From: Bacillota bacterium
GTDB lineage: Bacteria; Bacillota; UBA4882; UBA10575
Direction of reading: 5' to 3'
Assembly (NCBI GenBank): GCA_012735135.1
Contig: JAAYHY010000110.1
Span: 1-57,511, forward strand
Length of the DNA: 57,511 nucleotides
How positions within the stretch are numbered: the first letter of the stretch is position 1; every line of letters begins with the position of its first letter. Positions 9,501-17,427 of the stretch are shown piece after piece. A program made the translations under genes and the position numbers. A model generated the notes under the pieces. That model was not told the DNA's origin. It made no database searches and saw only the letters and a program-made list of their open reading frames with translations.

Positions 9501-10382
9501 TTAGTTCTTCATACGTGGATCAAGCGCGTCCCGTAGACCGTCACCGATAAAATTAACCGCCATTACCGACAGGGCAATGCACGCGCCCGGAATTAAGCCA
9601 AGGTAAGGATAATAACGGATAAAGGCCTTGGTCTCAGAAAGGATTGTCCCCCATTCCGGAGTGGGGGAGGCCACGCCAATCCCCAGAAAACCGAGGGAGG
9701 CAATGTTGATAATGACCTGCCCCAGGGTGAGCGTTGTCGACACAATTACGGGGCCCATTCCATTGGGAAGGAGATGCTTGAAAATAATCCGGGCTGAACT
9801 CGAACCATAACACTTGGCCGCCTCGATGAATTCTTGGTTACGCAGTCCCATGATGGAAGAACGGACAATCCGTGTAAAACGGGGGGTTTGCGCGACGGCC
9901 AAGGCGATCAACATCTTACCGGTGCCATTACCCAAAGCCGCCACCACGGCCATTGAAAGCAGGATCGCCGGGATCGCCATGAACATATCGACAATCCTCA
10001 TTATTACCTGGTCGACAACCCCGCCAAAATAACCGGCAAGTCCCCCCAAAATACAACCGGCGACAAAAGAAAGCATAATCACGGCCAGGCCGACAAATAA
10101 AGAGATCCGGCCCCCATAAACTACACGCGCGAACAGATCCCGTCCAAACTGGTCAGTCCCAAACCAATTGGTGGCATTGGGCGCTTTAAACCGATTGGTG
10201 ATCTTCTGGGAGACAACAGCCTGATAATCAACATAAAGGGGGGCCAGGAGGACCGCCAGCATGATAAAGATTAAAACGAACAAACCGGCCATGGCCAGCT
10301 TATTCTTTTTAAACCGGAACCAAACGAGTCCCCAAACGCTACGCCCAGAGACGGCGCCGCCATTTTTCCTTCTCTTTTTCAT
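9501..10382 (-). CDS. Peptide-type ABC transporter permease (DppC/OppC)
   Basis: 293 residues with an N-terminal cytoplasmic stretch rich in Lys/Arg, then about six membrane segments. The EAA motif occurs near residues 185-200 (EAAKCYGSSSARIIFKH), where the ATPase docks. FGTDQFGRDLFARVVYGGR is the OppC N-terminal family signature. It forms the membrane channel with the DppB-type permease immediately upstream (14-nt gap). Confidence 0.88.
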   Translation of the reverse strand: MKKRRKNGGAVSGRSVWGLVWFRFKKNKLAMAGLFVLIFIMLAVLLAPLYVDYQAVVSQKITNRFKAPNATNWFGTDQFGRDLFARVVYGGRISLFVGLAVIMLSFVAGCILGGLAGYFGGVVDQVIMRIVDMFMAIPAILLSMAVVAALGNGTGKMLIALAVAQTPRFTRIVRSSIMGLRNQEFIEAAKCYGSSSARIIFKHLLPNGMGPVIVSTTLTLGQVIINIASLGFLGIGVASPTPEWGTILSETKAFIRYYPYLGLIPGACIALSVMAVNFIGDGLRDALDPRMKN

Positions 10383-10396
10383 AGTTGTCCCTTCCT

Positions 10397-11320
10397 TTAC
10401 TCGGCAAATTTTACTCTGGGGTCGATGTAGGCATATAGTAAATCAACCAACAGATTAATAATACCCACAAAGACAGCGACAAAAATGATCGTCCCCATCA
10501 CAACCGGAATATCCCGGGACTTTACGGCATTGATTAACAAAGAACCAATCCCCGGGATCGAAAAGACACTTTCCGTGACGACAGACCCGCCCATACAAGA
10601 GGCATAGGAGATCCCGACCTGTGTGACAACTGGTAACATGCTATTCCGGAGCGCATGTTTGAGAACCACCCGCCGTTCACTAGCCCCCTTGGCGCGCGCA
10701 GTACGAATGTAGTCCTGTTTGATCACATCCAACATGCTGGTACGCGTCATCCGGAGTTGGGAAGCGAGCACATTGGCGCCAAGCGTTAACGCGGGAAGAA
10801 TGAAATGCTTAAACGTGCCTACGCCGGAGGCGGGCAGCCAACCAAGGCGCAGACAAAAGAACAGTTGCGAAATGAGGCCAAACCAAAAGGCGGGTAATGA
10901 AAAGAGAATCACTGCCAAGGCTAAAGATAAATAATCGACAATACTGTTCTGACGGATGGCCGCCACAATGCCCAGGGGGATTCCGAGGAGCACCGCAAAC
11001 ATCATCGCGAGGGTGCCAAGGGCAATGGTATTGGGCAGACGGCGCAGAAATTCCTGGTAGACATTATAGCCGCTCAGCCAGGAAGTACCGAAATCACCTT
11101 TAAGCACTTTCCCGATATAGTTAATGTATTGGATCAATACCGGCTTGTCCAAACCTAACTGCGCGCGTAAAGCAGCGATATCTTCCGCGGTGGCATCCAT
11201 CCCCAGAATCAATTGGGCCGGATCGCCCGGCGCCGCGCTTAAAATTAGGTAAATAAATAAAGTAATACCGATCACCACAAAAATTAATAGCAGGAGCCGC
11301 TTGATAACATACTTAAACAA
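10397..11320 (-). CDS. Peptide-type ABC transporter permease (DppB/OppB)
   Basis: 307 residues. An N-terminal helix (LLLLIFVVIGITLFIYLI) is followed by the periplasmic loop AAPGDPAQ typical of DppB and five further membrane segments. The EAA-like loop is RTARAKGASERRVVLKHAL. I place the start at TTG 11320 (MFKYVIKR...) because GGGAGGT lies 10 nt before it; the open frame extends to 11392 but has no ribosome site. It follows the binding-protein gene by 171 nt that contain a strong hairpin. Confidence 0.85.
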   Translation of the reverse strand: MFKYVIKRLLLLIFVVIGITLFIYLILSAAPGDPAQLILGMDATAEDIAALRAQLGLDKPVLIQYINYIGKVLKGDFGTSWLSGYNVYQEFLRRLPNTIALGTLAMMFAVLLGIPLGIVAAIRQNSIVDYLSLALAVILFSLPAFWFGLISQLFFCLRLGWLPASGVGTFKHFILPALTLGANVLASQLRMTRTSMLDVIKQDYIRTARAKGASERRVVLKHALRNSMLPVVTQVGISYASCMGGSVVTESVFSIPGIGSLLINAVKSRDIPVVMGTIIFVAVFVGIINLLVDLLYAYIDPRVKFAE

Positions 11321-11414
11321 TTCGATCTTTACCTCCCGTATAAAATCACTTGTGCTATCTCCCACGCTGCTCCCTGTCAGCCAGTACTTCAATAGAAAGC
11401 TGCCGATTAGAAGA

Positions 11415-11449
11415 CTTCCCGGATGTACTTGATCCGCACATCCGGGAAG
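11415..11449 (-). terminator. Intercistronic hairpin between binding protein and permease genes
   Basis: A perfect 12-bp inverted repeat, CTTCCCGGATGT and ACATCCGGGAAG, with an 11-nt loop. There is no T-run after it in the direction of transcription. It is therefore more likely a partial terminator or 3'-end stabiliser that keeps binding-protein mRNA above permease mRNA than a full stop (inference). Confidence 0.55.
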
Positions 11450-11491
11450 GTTGATTCATCTAAACCGTTACACTTGAGAAGAAAAGATACG

Positions 11492-13006
11492 TTACTTCCA
11501 GGAGAGTTTAAGGAGATGGAGCGTACCGAGCGGGTGTACCTCCACGCCCTGCAAATTTGAATTGTACGCCAAGGTGTTTGTGCTGGCGAAAATCGGTACT
11601 GCATAGGCCTCGTCGGTCACGATGTCCACAGCCTTCCTGTAAAGTTCCTTCCGGGCCTCGCCCTGCGCCTTACGGGCTTCCAAACCGATATCATAGATCT
11701 CTTTGGTGCGTGGATGTTGATTATTGTTGGTCGGCGCATAATCGGTAGCCATGTAGAAGTTAAGGAAACCGTCGGCATCGAGTAAAGACGAGTTGGTGTT
11801 GCGGATCATCGCGCCGAACTTACCGGCATACCACAGGTCGGTAAAGGTCGCCGAATCAACCGCATTTACTGTGCAATTGATCCCGATCTCCATCAATTGG
11901 GCTTGAACGATCTGGGCAACCATCTCATAGATCGTACCGGACTGAACCAGGATTTGGAACTCTTCTCCTTTGTACTTGGAAGCAGCCAAGTATTCTTTAG
12001 CCTTTTTAACGTCGTACCCCACTACTTTGTAACCCTCGGGATGCCCGGAGTAGGTGGGACACATATCAATATCGATTTGGGTGGCATAACCTTCCATGGC
12101 GCCAATAATAATATCCTGCTTATTCACAGCGCTTTGGACTGCGCGCCGGAAGTTGAGATCGTCGTGGCCGGGGGTCCCTTTGTTGGTGGAAAGGTGCATC
12201 GTCACCCGTCCGGCCGAAGGGCCGTAGACCCACTTGACACCCTTCCTGGTGTCCAACATGAGACAACTAGAGATCGGAGGCGACATGAGCAGATCGATAT
12301 CGCCGTTTTCAAGCGCAATAATCTGGGTCGCAGTGTCGGGGATCAGTTTCACATAAACTTTTTTGATGGCAGGAGCGCCACCCCAGTACTGATCAAAGGC
12401 CTCGAGGGTGAGGGTGTCACCGTTCACCACTGAAACCAGCTTGTAAGGGCCGGTTCCGATTGGTTTCGCTTCATAGCCGGCATCCCCAACCTTGTCATAG
12501 TGCTTCTTGGAGACGATCATCCCGACACGGGAGGCAATCCCATTAATAAAGCCGGAGTAGGGAGCGGTTAAGTACACCTTGACCGTTTTTGCGTCGACCT
12601 TCTCGGCACGGTCAAAATTGATCAATAGGGCCTTACCACTGGCTAAAGGCGCGGATTTATTTAACGAGAATACGACATCATCGGCGGTCATGAGCGAGCC
12701 ATCATGGAACTTAACGCCTTCGCGCAGAGTGAAAGTATAACACAATCCATCTGCGGACACCGAATAGCTGGTCGCCAGAGCCGGTTCAATCTCGCCTTTC
12801 GCGTTTAACTTGACCAAGGTGTCATATAAGTTGGTGAGGGCGATTGCATAGTCATTGTTGTTGGTACCCGTGGGGTTGATCGGGAAAAACTTTGTTGCTT
12901 CGACGCCGGTGCCGATGGTTAAAGTGTCTTTCCCGGCGAGCACGATGCCGGTAGCTGCCAGCATCAACAAACAGATGGCAAGGGACAGAGAGACGATTTT
13001 TTTCAA
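11492..13006 (-). CDS. ABC transporter solute-binding protein, family 5 (peptide/opine/organic acid type)
   Basis: 504 residues. It starts with a signal peptide (MKKIVSLSLAICLLMLAATG, likely cut after VLA). No cysteine follows the cleavage region, so it does not look like a classical lipoprotein. The body has the SBP_bac_5 pattern, including LREGVKFHDGSLMTADDVVFS near residues 97-117. The family binds peptides but also sugars, opines and acylated acids; the enzymes downstream argue for a small organic acid or amino-acid derivative. The start is TTG with AAAGGAGG 9 nt upstream. Confidence 0.88.
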   Translation of the reverse strand: MKKIVSLSLAICLLMLAATGIVLAGKDTLTIGTGVEATKFFPINPTGTNNNDYAIALTNLYDTLVKLNAKGEIEPALATSYSVSADGLCYTFTLREGVKFHDGSLMTADDVVFSLNKSAPLASGKALLINFDRAEKVDAKTVKVYLTAPYSGFINGIASRVGMIVSKKHYDKVGDAGYEAKPIGTGPYKLVSVVNGDTLTLEAFDQYWGGAPAIKKVYVKLIPDTATQIIALENGDIDLLMSPPISSCLMLDTRKGVKWVYGPSAGRVTMHLSTNKGTPGHDDLNFRRAVQSAVNKQDIIIGAMEGYATQIDIDMCPTYSGHPEGYKVVGYDVKKAKEYLAASKYKGEEFQILVQSGTIYEMVAQIVQAQLMEIGINCTVNAVDSATFTDLWYAGKFGAMIRNTNSSLLDADGFLNFYMATDYAPTNNNQHPRTKEIYDIGLEARKAQGEARKELYRKAVDIVTDEAYAVPIFASTNTLAYNSNLQGVEVHPLGTLHLLKLSWK

Positions 13007-13190
13007 GTTTGTAATCCTCCTTTTGTTTTTTTGGTATTTTAGCCGTTCATTTGTCTTTACTAAACGGCAGATACCCTTGTTCGTTGATTTCCGCTTCTCC
13101 TTTGAAGATCAGTCGCCCGACTTTTATCATTACAGTTTGGTCTGCCCGTTCTTTAATTCAAATAATTCAGGTAAACGATTAATCTCCGGG

Positions 13191-13892
13191 TCATACCCGT
13201 AAGCGGCCGCCCGGGTCAAGGACACACCCCGATTGTTGTTCCTTGTATTGCTGCAACAGACTTTCGTGGGCCTTCTTTGAATGAACGTCAATCGCTTGTT
13301 TGAGTTGATAAGGATCTTTACTTCGTAATGCGCGAATGATCGCGTCATGCTCTTTGATAACCTCTTGAACCCGGCTGTATGGATGGCGGTAGCGGACCCG
13401 GATCATACGGGCCAGCGAGTGATAGTAACTATGAAGGGACTGAGCAATTTCGTTGTTTGCCCAAGTAAAAATCAATTTATGAAAAGCGGTGTTAAGATCC
13501 AGATGTATGTTTAAATCCTCGGGCGTGTCTTTTAACTCCGCCATCTGCAAGTTAATTGCCTCTAACTGCATAAGCTCTTCTTCTCCGATTCTATACATGG
13601 CAACCTCGGTCATATATGCTTCCAGCGCATTGCAGATATCGAGAATGGAGAGGAAAAAGGTCTCATCAATCTTTCTTACGACGGCGCCTTTGTAGGGAAC
13701 GATCTCTAACAGGCGTTCTCCTTCAAGGGCTCGAAAGGCCTCACGCACAGGCATATGACTGACATTGTACTTTTCCGCAATCTCTTTGATCGTAATATGT
13801 GCATTCTCCGGAATACGGCCGCTTATTATGTCCTCACGTAAGTAATTGATGATCTTTGCGGCAACAGTGGTGTTGTCAAGCAAGACTTGCAT
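13191..13892 (-). CDS. GntR family transcriptional regulator, FCD (FadR/VanR-like) subfamily
   Basis: 233 residues. A winged helix occupies residues ~8-75 (EIAEKYNVSHMPVREAFRALE is the recognition helix region). An all-helical FCD ligand domain follows, with acidic and histidine residues (HLDLNTAFHKLI, then H in SLHSYYHSL) that in this subfamily often bind a metal and an organic acid. It heads the catabolic gene set, 184 nt before the binding-protein gene. Its promoter at 13,940-13,969 overlaps a palindrome just downstream, so autorepression is likely. The ATG is preceded by AAAGGAGGG. Confidence 0.88.
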   Translation of the reverse strand: MQVLLDNTTVAAKIINYLREDIISGRIPENAHITIKEIAEKYNVSHMPVREAFRALEGERLLEIVPYKGAVVRKIDETFFLSILDICNALEAYMTEVAMYRIGEEELMQLEAINLQMAELKDTPEDLNIHLDLNTAFHKLIFTWANNEIAQSLHSYYHSLARMIRVRYRHPYSRVQEVIKEHDAIIRALRSKDPYQLKQAIDVHSKKAHESLLQQYKEQQSGCVLDPGGRLRV

Positions 13893-13920
13893 CCAATCCC
13901 TCCTTTCAGAGTAAATATTA

Positions 13921-13938
13921 GTTAATATCTATATTAAC
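13921..13938. promoter_or_regulatory. Palindromic operator candidate at gntR transcription start
   Basis: GTTAATATCTATATTAAC: two 8-bp arms with a 2-bp centre. It lies just downstream of the gntR -10 box and so covers the expected transcription start. This is the position expected for GntR autorepression; ownership by this regulator is inferred. Confidence 0.6.
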
Positions 13939-13939
13939 A

Positions 13940-13969
13940 ATTATAGCAAAGGGATTGATTTTTTGTAAA
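13940..13969 (-). promoter_or_regulatory. Sigma-A promoter for gntR and the catabolic genes
   Basis: On the minus strand, TTTACA (13,964-13,969), an 18-nt spacer and TATAAT (13,940-13,945). Directly upstream is an AT-rich heptamer array that could act as an UP-like element. Confidence 0.75.
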
Positions 13970-13975
13970 GAAATA

Positions 13976-14003
13976 ATATCAAATATCAAATATTAAATAT
14001 CAA
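13976..14003. repeat. Four tandem ATATCAA heptamers upstream of the gntR promoter
   Basis: ATATCAA, ATATCAA, ATATTAA and ATATCAA run head to tail, ending 6 bp from the -35 box. It may be a repeat prone to length change, a direct-repeat regulator site or simply an A/T-rich UP element. Confidence 0.6.
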
Positions 14004-14167
14004 ATGTACCTCTCGCGCTTCATTGCGGCGATATTATCGCTGTTTATCTTCGTTTCTTAAAACCATTCACAATTTCTGTAATTATATCCGGAACCAAATC
14101 GACATCCACCGAATAAACAGCAAATGTTATACTAAAGTCGCTCCTTGAATCCGGTTTAATCTATTGC

Positions 14168-14186
14168 TGTTCCGCTCAGAGGAACA
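14168..14186. promoter_or_regulatory. IclR-type operator candidate 1
   Basis: TGTTCCGCTCAGAGGAACA is a 19-bp near-palindrome with 8 of 9 arm positions matching. It is followed at once by a GTTCC half site, giving GGAAC-AAC-GTTCC. It shares TGTTCCGCTCAG with a second site 133 bp nearer the iclR gene. The TTCCGC...GGAA form is like known IclR-family operators. Confidence 0.55.
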
Positions 14187-14300
14187 ACGTTCCTATAATG
14201 CCCGAAAAAAATATTTTCCATCAACCTTTCCCGATAATTATCTTGTAATTTATTAATAAATACGGTATCTTTAAAATAATCAATAAGGCTCTTATATCTA

Positions 14301-14319
14301 TGTTCCGCTCAGCAGAACG
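14301..14319. promoter_or_regulatory. IclR-type operator candidate 2
   Basis: TGTTCCGCTCAGCAGAACG repeats the first 12 bases of the 14,168 site exactly; 7 of 9 arm positions pair. It lies 138 bp before the iclR start codon. The 560-nt region between gntR and iclR otherwise shows only the gntR promoter, its operator, the heptamers and AT-rich sequence. Confidence 0.5.
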
Positions 14320-14456
14320 CTTTTCCGAATTTGTGCTATTATCATTCTTCCACAGGTATTTATAAAATCCTCCTCAGATGAAAAATTTTTTTCATGAAGC
14401 TTTTCCCGACAGGTTATACCTTATTGAACTTACATAAGAGAAATAGGTGATTTTAA

Positions 14457-15272
14457 ATGTCCAAGGAAAATAGCCCAAGTATCCGCGCGCTTAACAACCC
14501 AACTCAGGTGGGGGAGGAGACGATTACCGCGGTAATCCGCGCTCTGGCGATCCTTGATTTACTCGGCCAATCCGAAGGAGAATTAGGAATTACTGAAATC
14601 AGCCAGAGACTATCTTTACAAAAAAGCACTGTTTTTCGGCTTTTAAACACGTTAATGGTCGGAGAATACGTACGCCAAAACCCGGCGACAAAAAAGTATT
14701 ATTTGGGAACCCATCTTTTGCGGTTAGGTATGACTGTGCTTAATCAGATCGAACTAAGAAAAGTGGCCCAACCTTACCTCCGCGAATTAATGGCTGTTTG
14801 TAATGAAGTAATCCACCTCGGTATCCTGGAACAAAATGAGGTGATCTATATCGACAAAATCGATGTGGACCGTCCTTTGTCAATGGTTTCAAGAATTGGT
14901 GGGAAATCCCCTTGGTATTGCACGGGGTTGGGAAAGGTTTTGCTTGCTTTCTCCCCTCCGGCCGTTCTTGAAGAGTTGCTTTCCAAGACTAAACTCGTTC
15001 AGTTCACCCCCAACACCATAACCGACCCAGCCCGACTGGTAGAACACTTAAAACAGATTCAGGCTCAAGGATATGCTATCGATGACGAGGAACATGAATT
15101 AGGCATCCGTTGTGTGGGTGTTCCCATCCGCGACTATCAAGGTTCGGTCATCGCCGCCTTAAGTGTCTCCGGCCCCACTTTAAGGATGACTCAAGATAAG
15201 TTAAAACAGATCATTCCGGTGATTATTAACACCGGCAACCGGATCTCCAAAGCCTTGGGTTATATGGGATAA
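14457..15272 (+). CDS. IclR family transcriptional regulator
   Basis: 271 residues. A winged helix-turn-helix lies at ~20-85 (GITEISQRLSLQKSTVFRLL). The IclR effector domain follows, with GKSPWYCTGLGKVLLAF and ELGIRCVGVPI, both family signatures lining the ligand pocket. IclR proteins often control aromatic, glyoxylate or sugar-acid breakdown. Divergence from the catabolic genes suggests a second regulator of them besides GntR (inference). The ribosome site is AGGTGA 6 nt before the ATG. A hairpin at 15,349-15,383 ends the gene. Confidence 0.9.
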   Translation: MSKENSPSIRALNNPTQVGEETITAVIRALAILDLLGQSEGELGITEISQRLSLQKSTVFRLLNTLMVGEYVRQNPATKKYYLGTHLLRLGMTVLNQIELRKVAQPYLRELMAVCNEVIHLGILEQNEVIYIDKIDVDRPLSMVSRIGGKSPWYCTGLGKVLLAFSPPAVLEELLSKTKLVQFTPNTITDPARLVEHLKQIQAQGYAIDDEEHELGIRCVGVPIRDYQGSVIAALSVSGPTLRMTQDKLKQIIPVIINTGNRISKALGYMG

Positions 15273-15343
15273 ACAGTGGTGAGCATTTCCCGTAAGATCG
15301 GGGTGGTTCTAAGATCCGCTTCTTCCTATGGAGGGTTGATTTT

Positions 15344-15383
15344 ATAAAAAGGCTATGGTTGCTTTCCCGCAAACCATAGCCTT
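15344..15383 (-). terminator. Rho-independent terminator of the V-ATPase operon (also faces iclR)
   Basis: The 12-bp stem AAGGCTATGGTT / AACCATAGCCTT has an 11-nt loop. On the minus strand it is followed by TTTTTATAAAA, a good terminator for the ATPase operon. On the plus strand the tail is weaker, so termination of iclR is only likely. Confidence 0.85.
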
Positions 15384-15387
15384 CTCT

Positions 15388-16011
15388 TCACTTATTCCTT
15401 ACCATCTCTTTAACCTTCATCAACCGGGTCAGGTTGGCCCGTTCATTCTCCTCCAGTTTCATCGTGATGAATTTAATCTGGTCCCTGATCTGTGGAATCA
15501 GGACGTACTCCAGGGCGTTTACCCGCCGGCGGGTCCGTTCAATCTCGGCGGCCATCAGCTCGACGGTCTTCTCCACTTGGGCCAGTTCAATCATGGATTG
15601 AAAGCTGTTGGCCAGGAGGTCAATGGCTTCATCAAACTCGGCGGAGGTTTCGGTCATCCCGAAACCGCTCCCCAGCGCCGGCCTCATCTCCAATTTGAAG
15701 ACCGGCACTTCCACCCCCATCTGCGAAGTAGTGCCCGCCTCTAAAGCAGCCTCCCCACGGGAAGTCGTAATCGCCGCTTCCAAGACCGAACGGGAGATCA
15801 CCGCCCGCGCCAGGGCAAAGCCGCCGAGGGCGGTGGCTAAGTTGGCTTCCACCTTACTCCGCAGGTGTTGGTTCTCCTCAACCAGGTCAAAGAAGTTCTT
15901 CATCAGTTCGTCCAGCTTATCTTTGAGCAATTTATGGCCGCGCACCGCCGTAGCCAACCTTTTCTTGAGCCGGGTCAACTCCATCCGGGTCGGGTTCACT
16001 CGGATCTCCAA
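15388..16011 (-). CDS. atpD: V-type ATP synthase subunit D
   Basis: 207 residues. The NPTRMELTRLKKRLATAVRG start and long N- and C-terminal helices are those of the central rotor shaft of V/A-type ATPases. It turns inside the A3B3 hexamer with subunit F. It is the last gene of the operon, 30 nt after subunit B. The start is TTG with GGGGGTG upstream. Confidence 0.93.
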   Translation of the reverse strand: MEIRVNPTRMELTRLKKRLATAVRGHKLLKDKLDELMKNFFDLVEENQHLRSKVEANLATALGGFALARAVISRSVLEAAITTSRGEAALEAGTTSQMGVEVPVFKLEMRPALGSGFGMTETSAEFDEAIDLLANSFQSMIELAQVEKTVELMAAEIERTRRRVNALEYVLIPQIRDQIKFITMKLEENERANLTRLMKVKEMVRNK

Positions 16012-16041
16012 TCGATCACCCCCAAGGCCTAAAGTACTTGC

Positions 16042-17427
16042 TTATTCTTTAACCGGCCCTTTCGGTAGATATTTCTCCAGAAACTCCTGGCGAATTCTTT
16101 TCAATTCATGCCGCGGGATCAGGCTGAGCAATTCCCAACCCAGATCAAGGGTCTCTTCAATACTCCGGTTTTCGTCAAAGCCTTGCCGGACATAGCGATC
16201 TTCAAACTCATCGGCAAAGGCGGCAAATTTCTTGTCCAAATCGGAGAGGGCCGCCTCGCCCAGAATTACCGCCAGATCCTTTGCTTCTTTCCCGCGGGCA
16301 TAGGCCGCAAAGAGCTGGTTCATGGTATCGGCATGGTCTTCCCGGGTCTTCCCGGTCCCAATCCCTTTATCCTTTAACCGCGATAGGGAGGGCAACACGT
16401 CGATGGGGGGATAGATCCCCTTCCGGTGAAGTTCACGGCTGAGTATAATCTGGCCTTCCGTAATATACCCGGTGAGGTCGGGAATAGGATGGGTCTTATC
16501 ATCCTCCGGCATGGTCAGGATCGGGATCATCGTGATCGAACCCTCTTTCCCCTTGATCCGGCCGGCCCGTTCATAAATGGTGGCCAAGTCGGTGTAGAGG
16601 TAACCGGGATAACCCCGCCGGCCCGGTACTTCTTTCCGTGCGGCCGACACCTCCCGGAGGGCTTCGGCGTAGTTGGTCATATCGGTTAAGATCACCAGGA
16701 CATGCATCCCCAGCTCAAAAGCGAGGTACTCAGCGGCGGTTAACGCCATCCGGGGGGTGGAGATCCGTTCAATGGCCGGGTCATTGGCCAGGTTCATAAA
16801 GAGGACCGCCCGTTCGATGGCGCCGGTCCGCCGGAAGTCGCTGATAAAATAGTCGGCTTCTTCAAAGGTGATTCCCATCGCCCCGAAGACAACCGCAAAA
16901 CGTTCCCCTTTCCCCCGCACTTTGGCCTGGCGGGCAATCTGGGCCGCCAGTTGGGCATGGGGCAAGCCGGAGGCCGAAAAGATAGGTAGTTTTTGTCCCC
17001 GGACCAGGGTATTCAAGCCGTCAATAGCGGAGATTCCGGTCTGGATGAACTCGGAAGGATAGTCCCGGGTATAGGGATTGATGGGGGTCCCGTCGATATC
17101 CAATTTCATTTCGGGAATAATCGCCGCCCCTTTATCTTTCGGCCGTCCCATCCCGTCGAACACCCGGCCTAAAATATCCGGGGCCACCCCCAGTTCAATA
17201 CTGCGTCCTAAAAACCGTACTTTACTGTCGGCCAGATTTAAGCCGGTTGAGCCTTCAAAGAGCTGAACCAGGGCCTTGTCGCGGTTGATCTCCAAAACCC
17301 GTCCCCGCCGCACTTCACCGCTGGCCAGCTGAATTTCGACCAACTCCTCATAACTGGCCTCTGTTACCTTCTCCACCAGCATGAGCGGGCCGACTACTTC
17401 CCGTACGGTCCGGTATTCCTTAAGCAT
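16042..17427 (-). CDS. atpB: V-type ATP synthase subunit B
   Basis: 461 residues, normal for the non-catalytic nucleotide-binding subunit. Recognisable segments are [16 protein letters not shown] (in place of a classical P-loop), [20 protein letters not shown] and [22 protein letters not shown]. It alternates with subunit A in the head. The ATG abuts the stop of subunit A and uses GGGGAGG within the end of that gene. Confidence 0.95.
   Translation of the reverse strand: MLKEYRTVREVVGPLMLVEKVTEASYEELVEIQLASGEVRRGRVLEINRDKALVQLFEGSTGLNLADSKVRFLGRSIELGVAPDILGRVFDGMGRPKDKGAAIIPEMKLDIDGTPINPYTRDYPSEFIQTGISAIDGLNTLVRGQKLPIFSASGLPHAQLAAQIARQAKVRGKGERFAVVFGAMGITFEEADYFISDFRRTGAIERAVLFMNLANDPAIERISTPRMALTAAEYLAFELGMHVLVILTDMTNYAEALREVSAARKEVPGRRGYPGYLYTDLATIYERAGRIKGKEGSITMIPILTMPEDDKTHPIPDLTGYITEGQIILSRELHRKGIYPPIDVLPSLSRLKDKGIGTGKTREDHADTMNQLFAAYARGKEAKDLAVILGEAALSDLDKKFAAFADEFEDRYVRQGFDENRSIEETLDLGWELLSLIPRHELKRIRQEFLEKYLPKGPVKE

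Noticed and set aside
13130-13348. Possible longer C-terminus of gntR in another frame (AAAYGYDPEINRLPELFEL...)
   Set aside because: FCD regulators normally end where the annotated frame ends; no break in the FCD domain requires a frameshift.
13976-14003. CRISPR-like array
   Set aside because: Only 7-bp direct repeats without spacers; no cas genes nearby.
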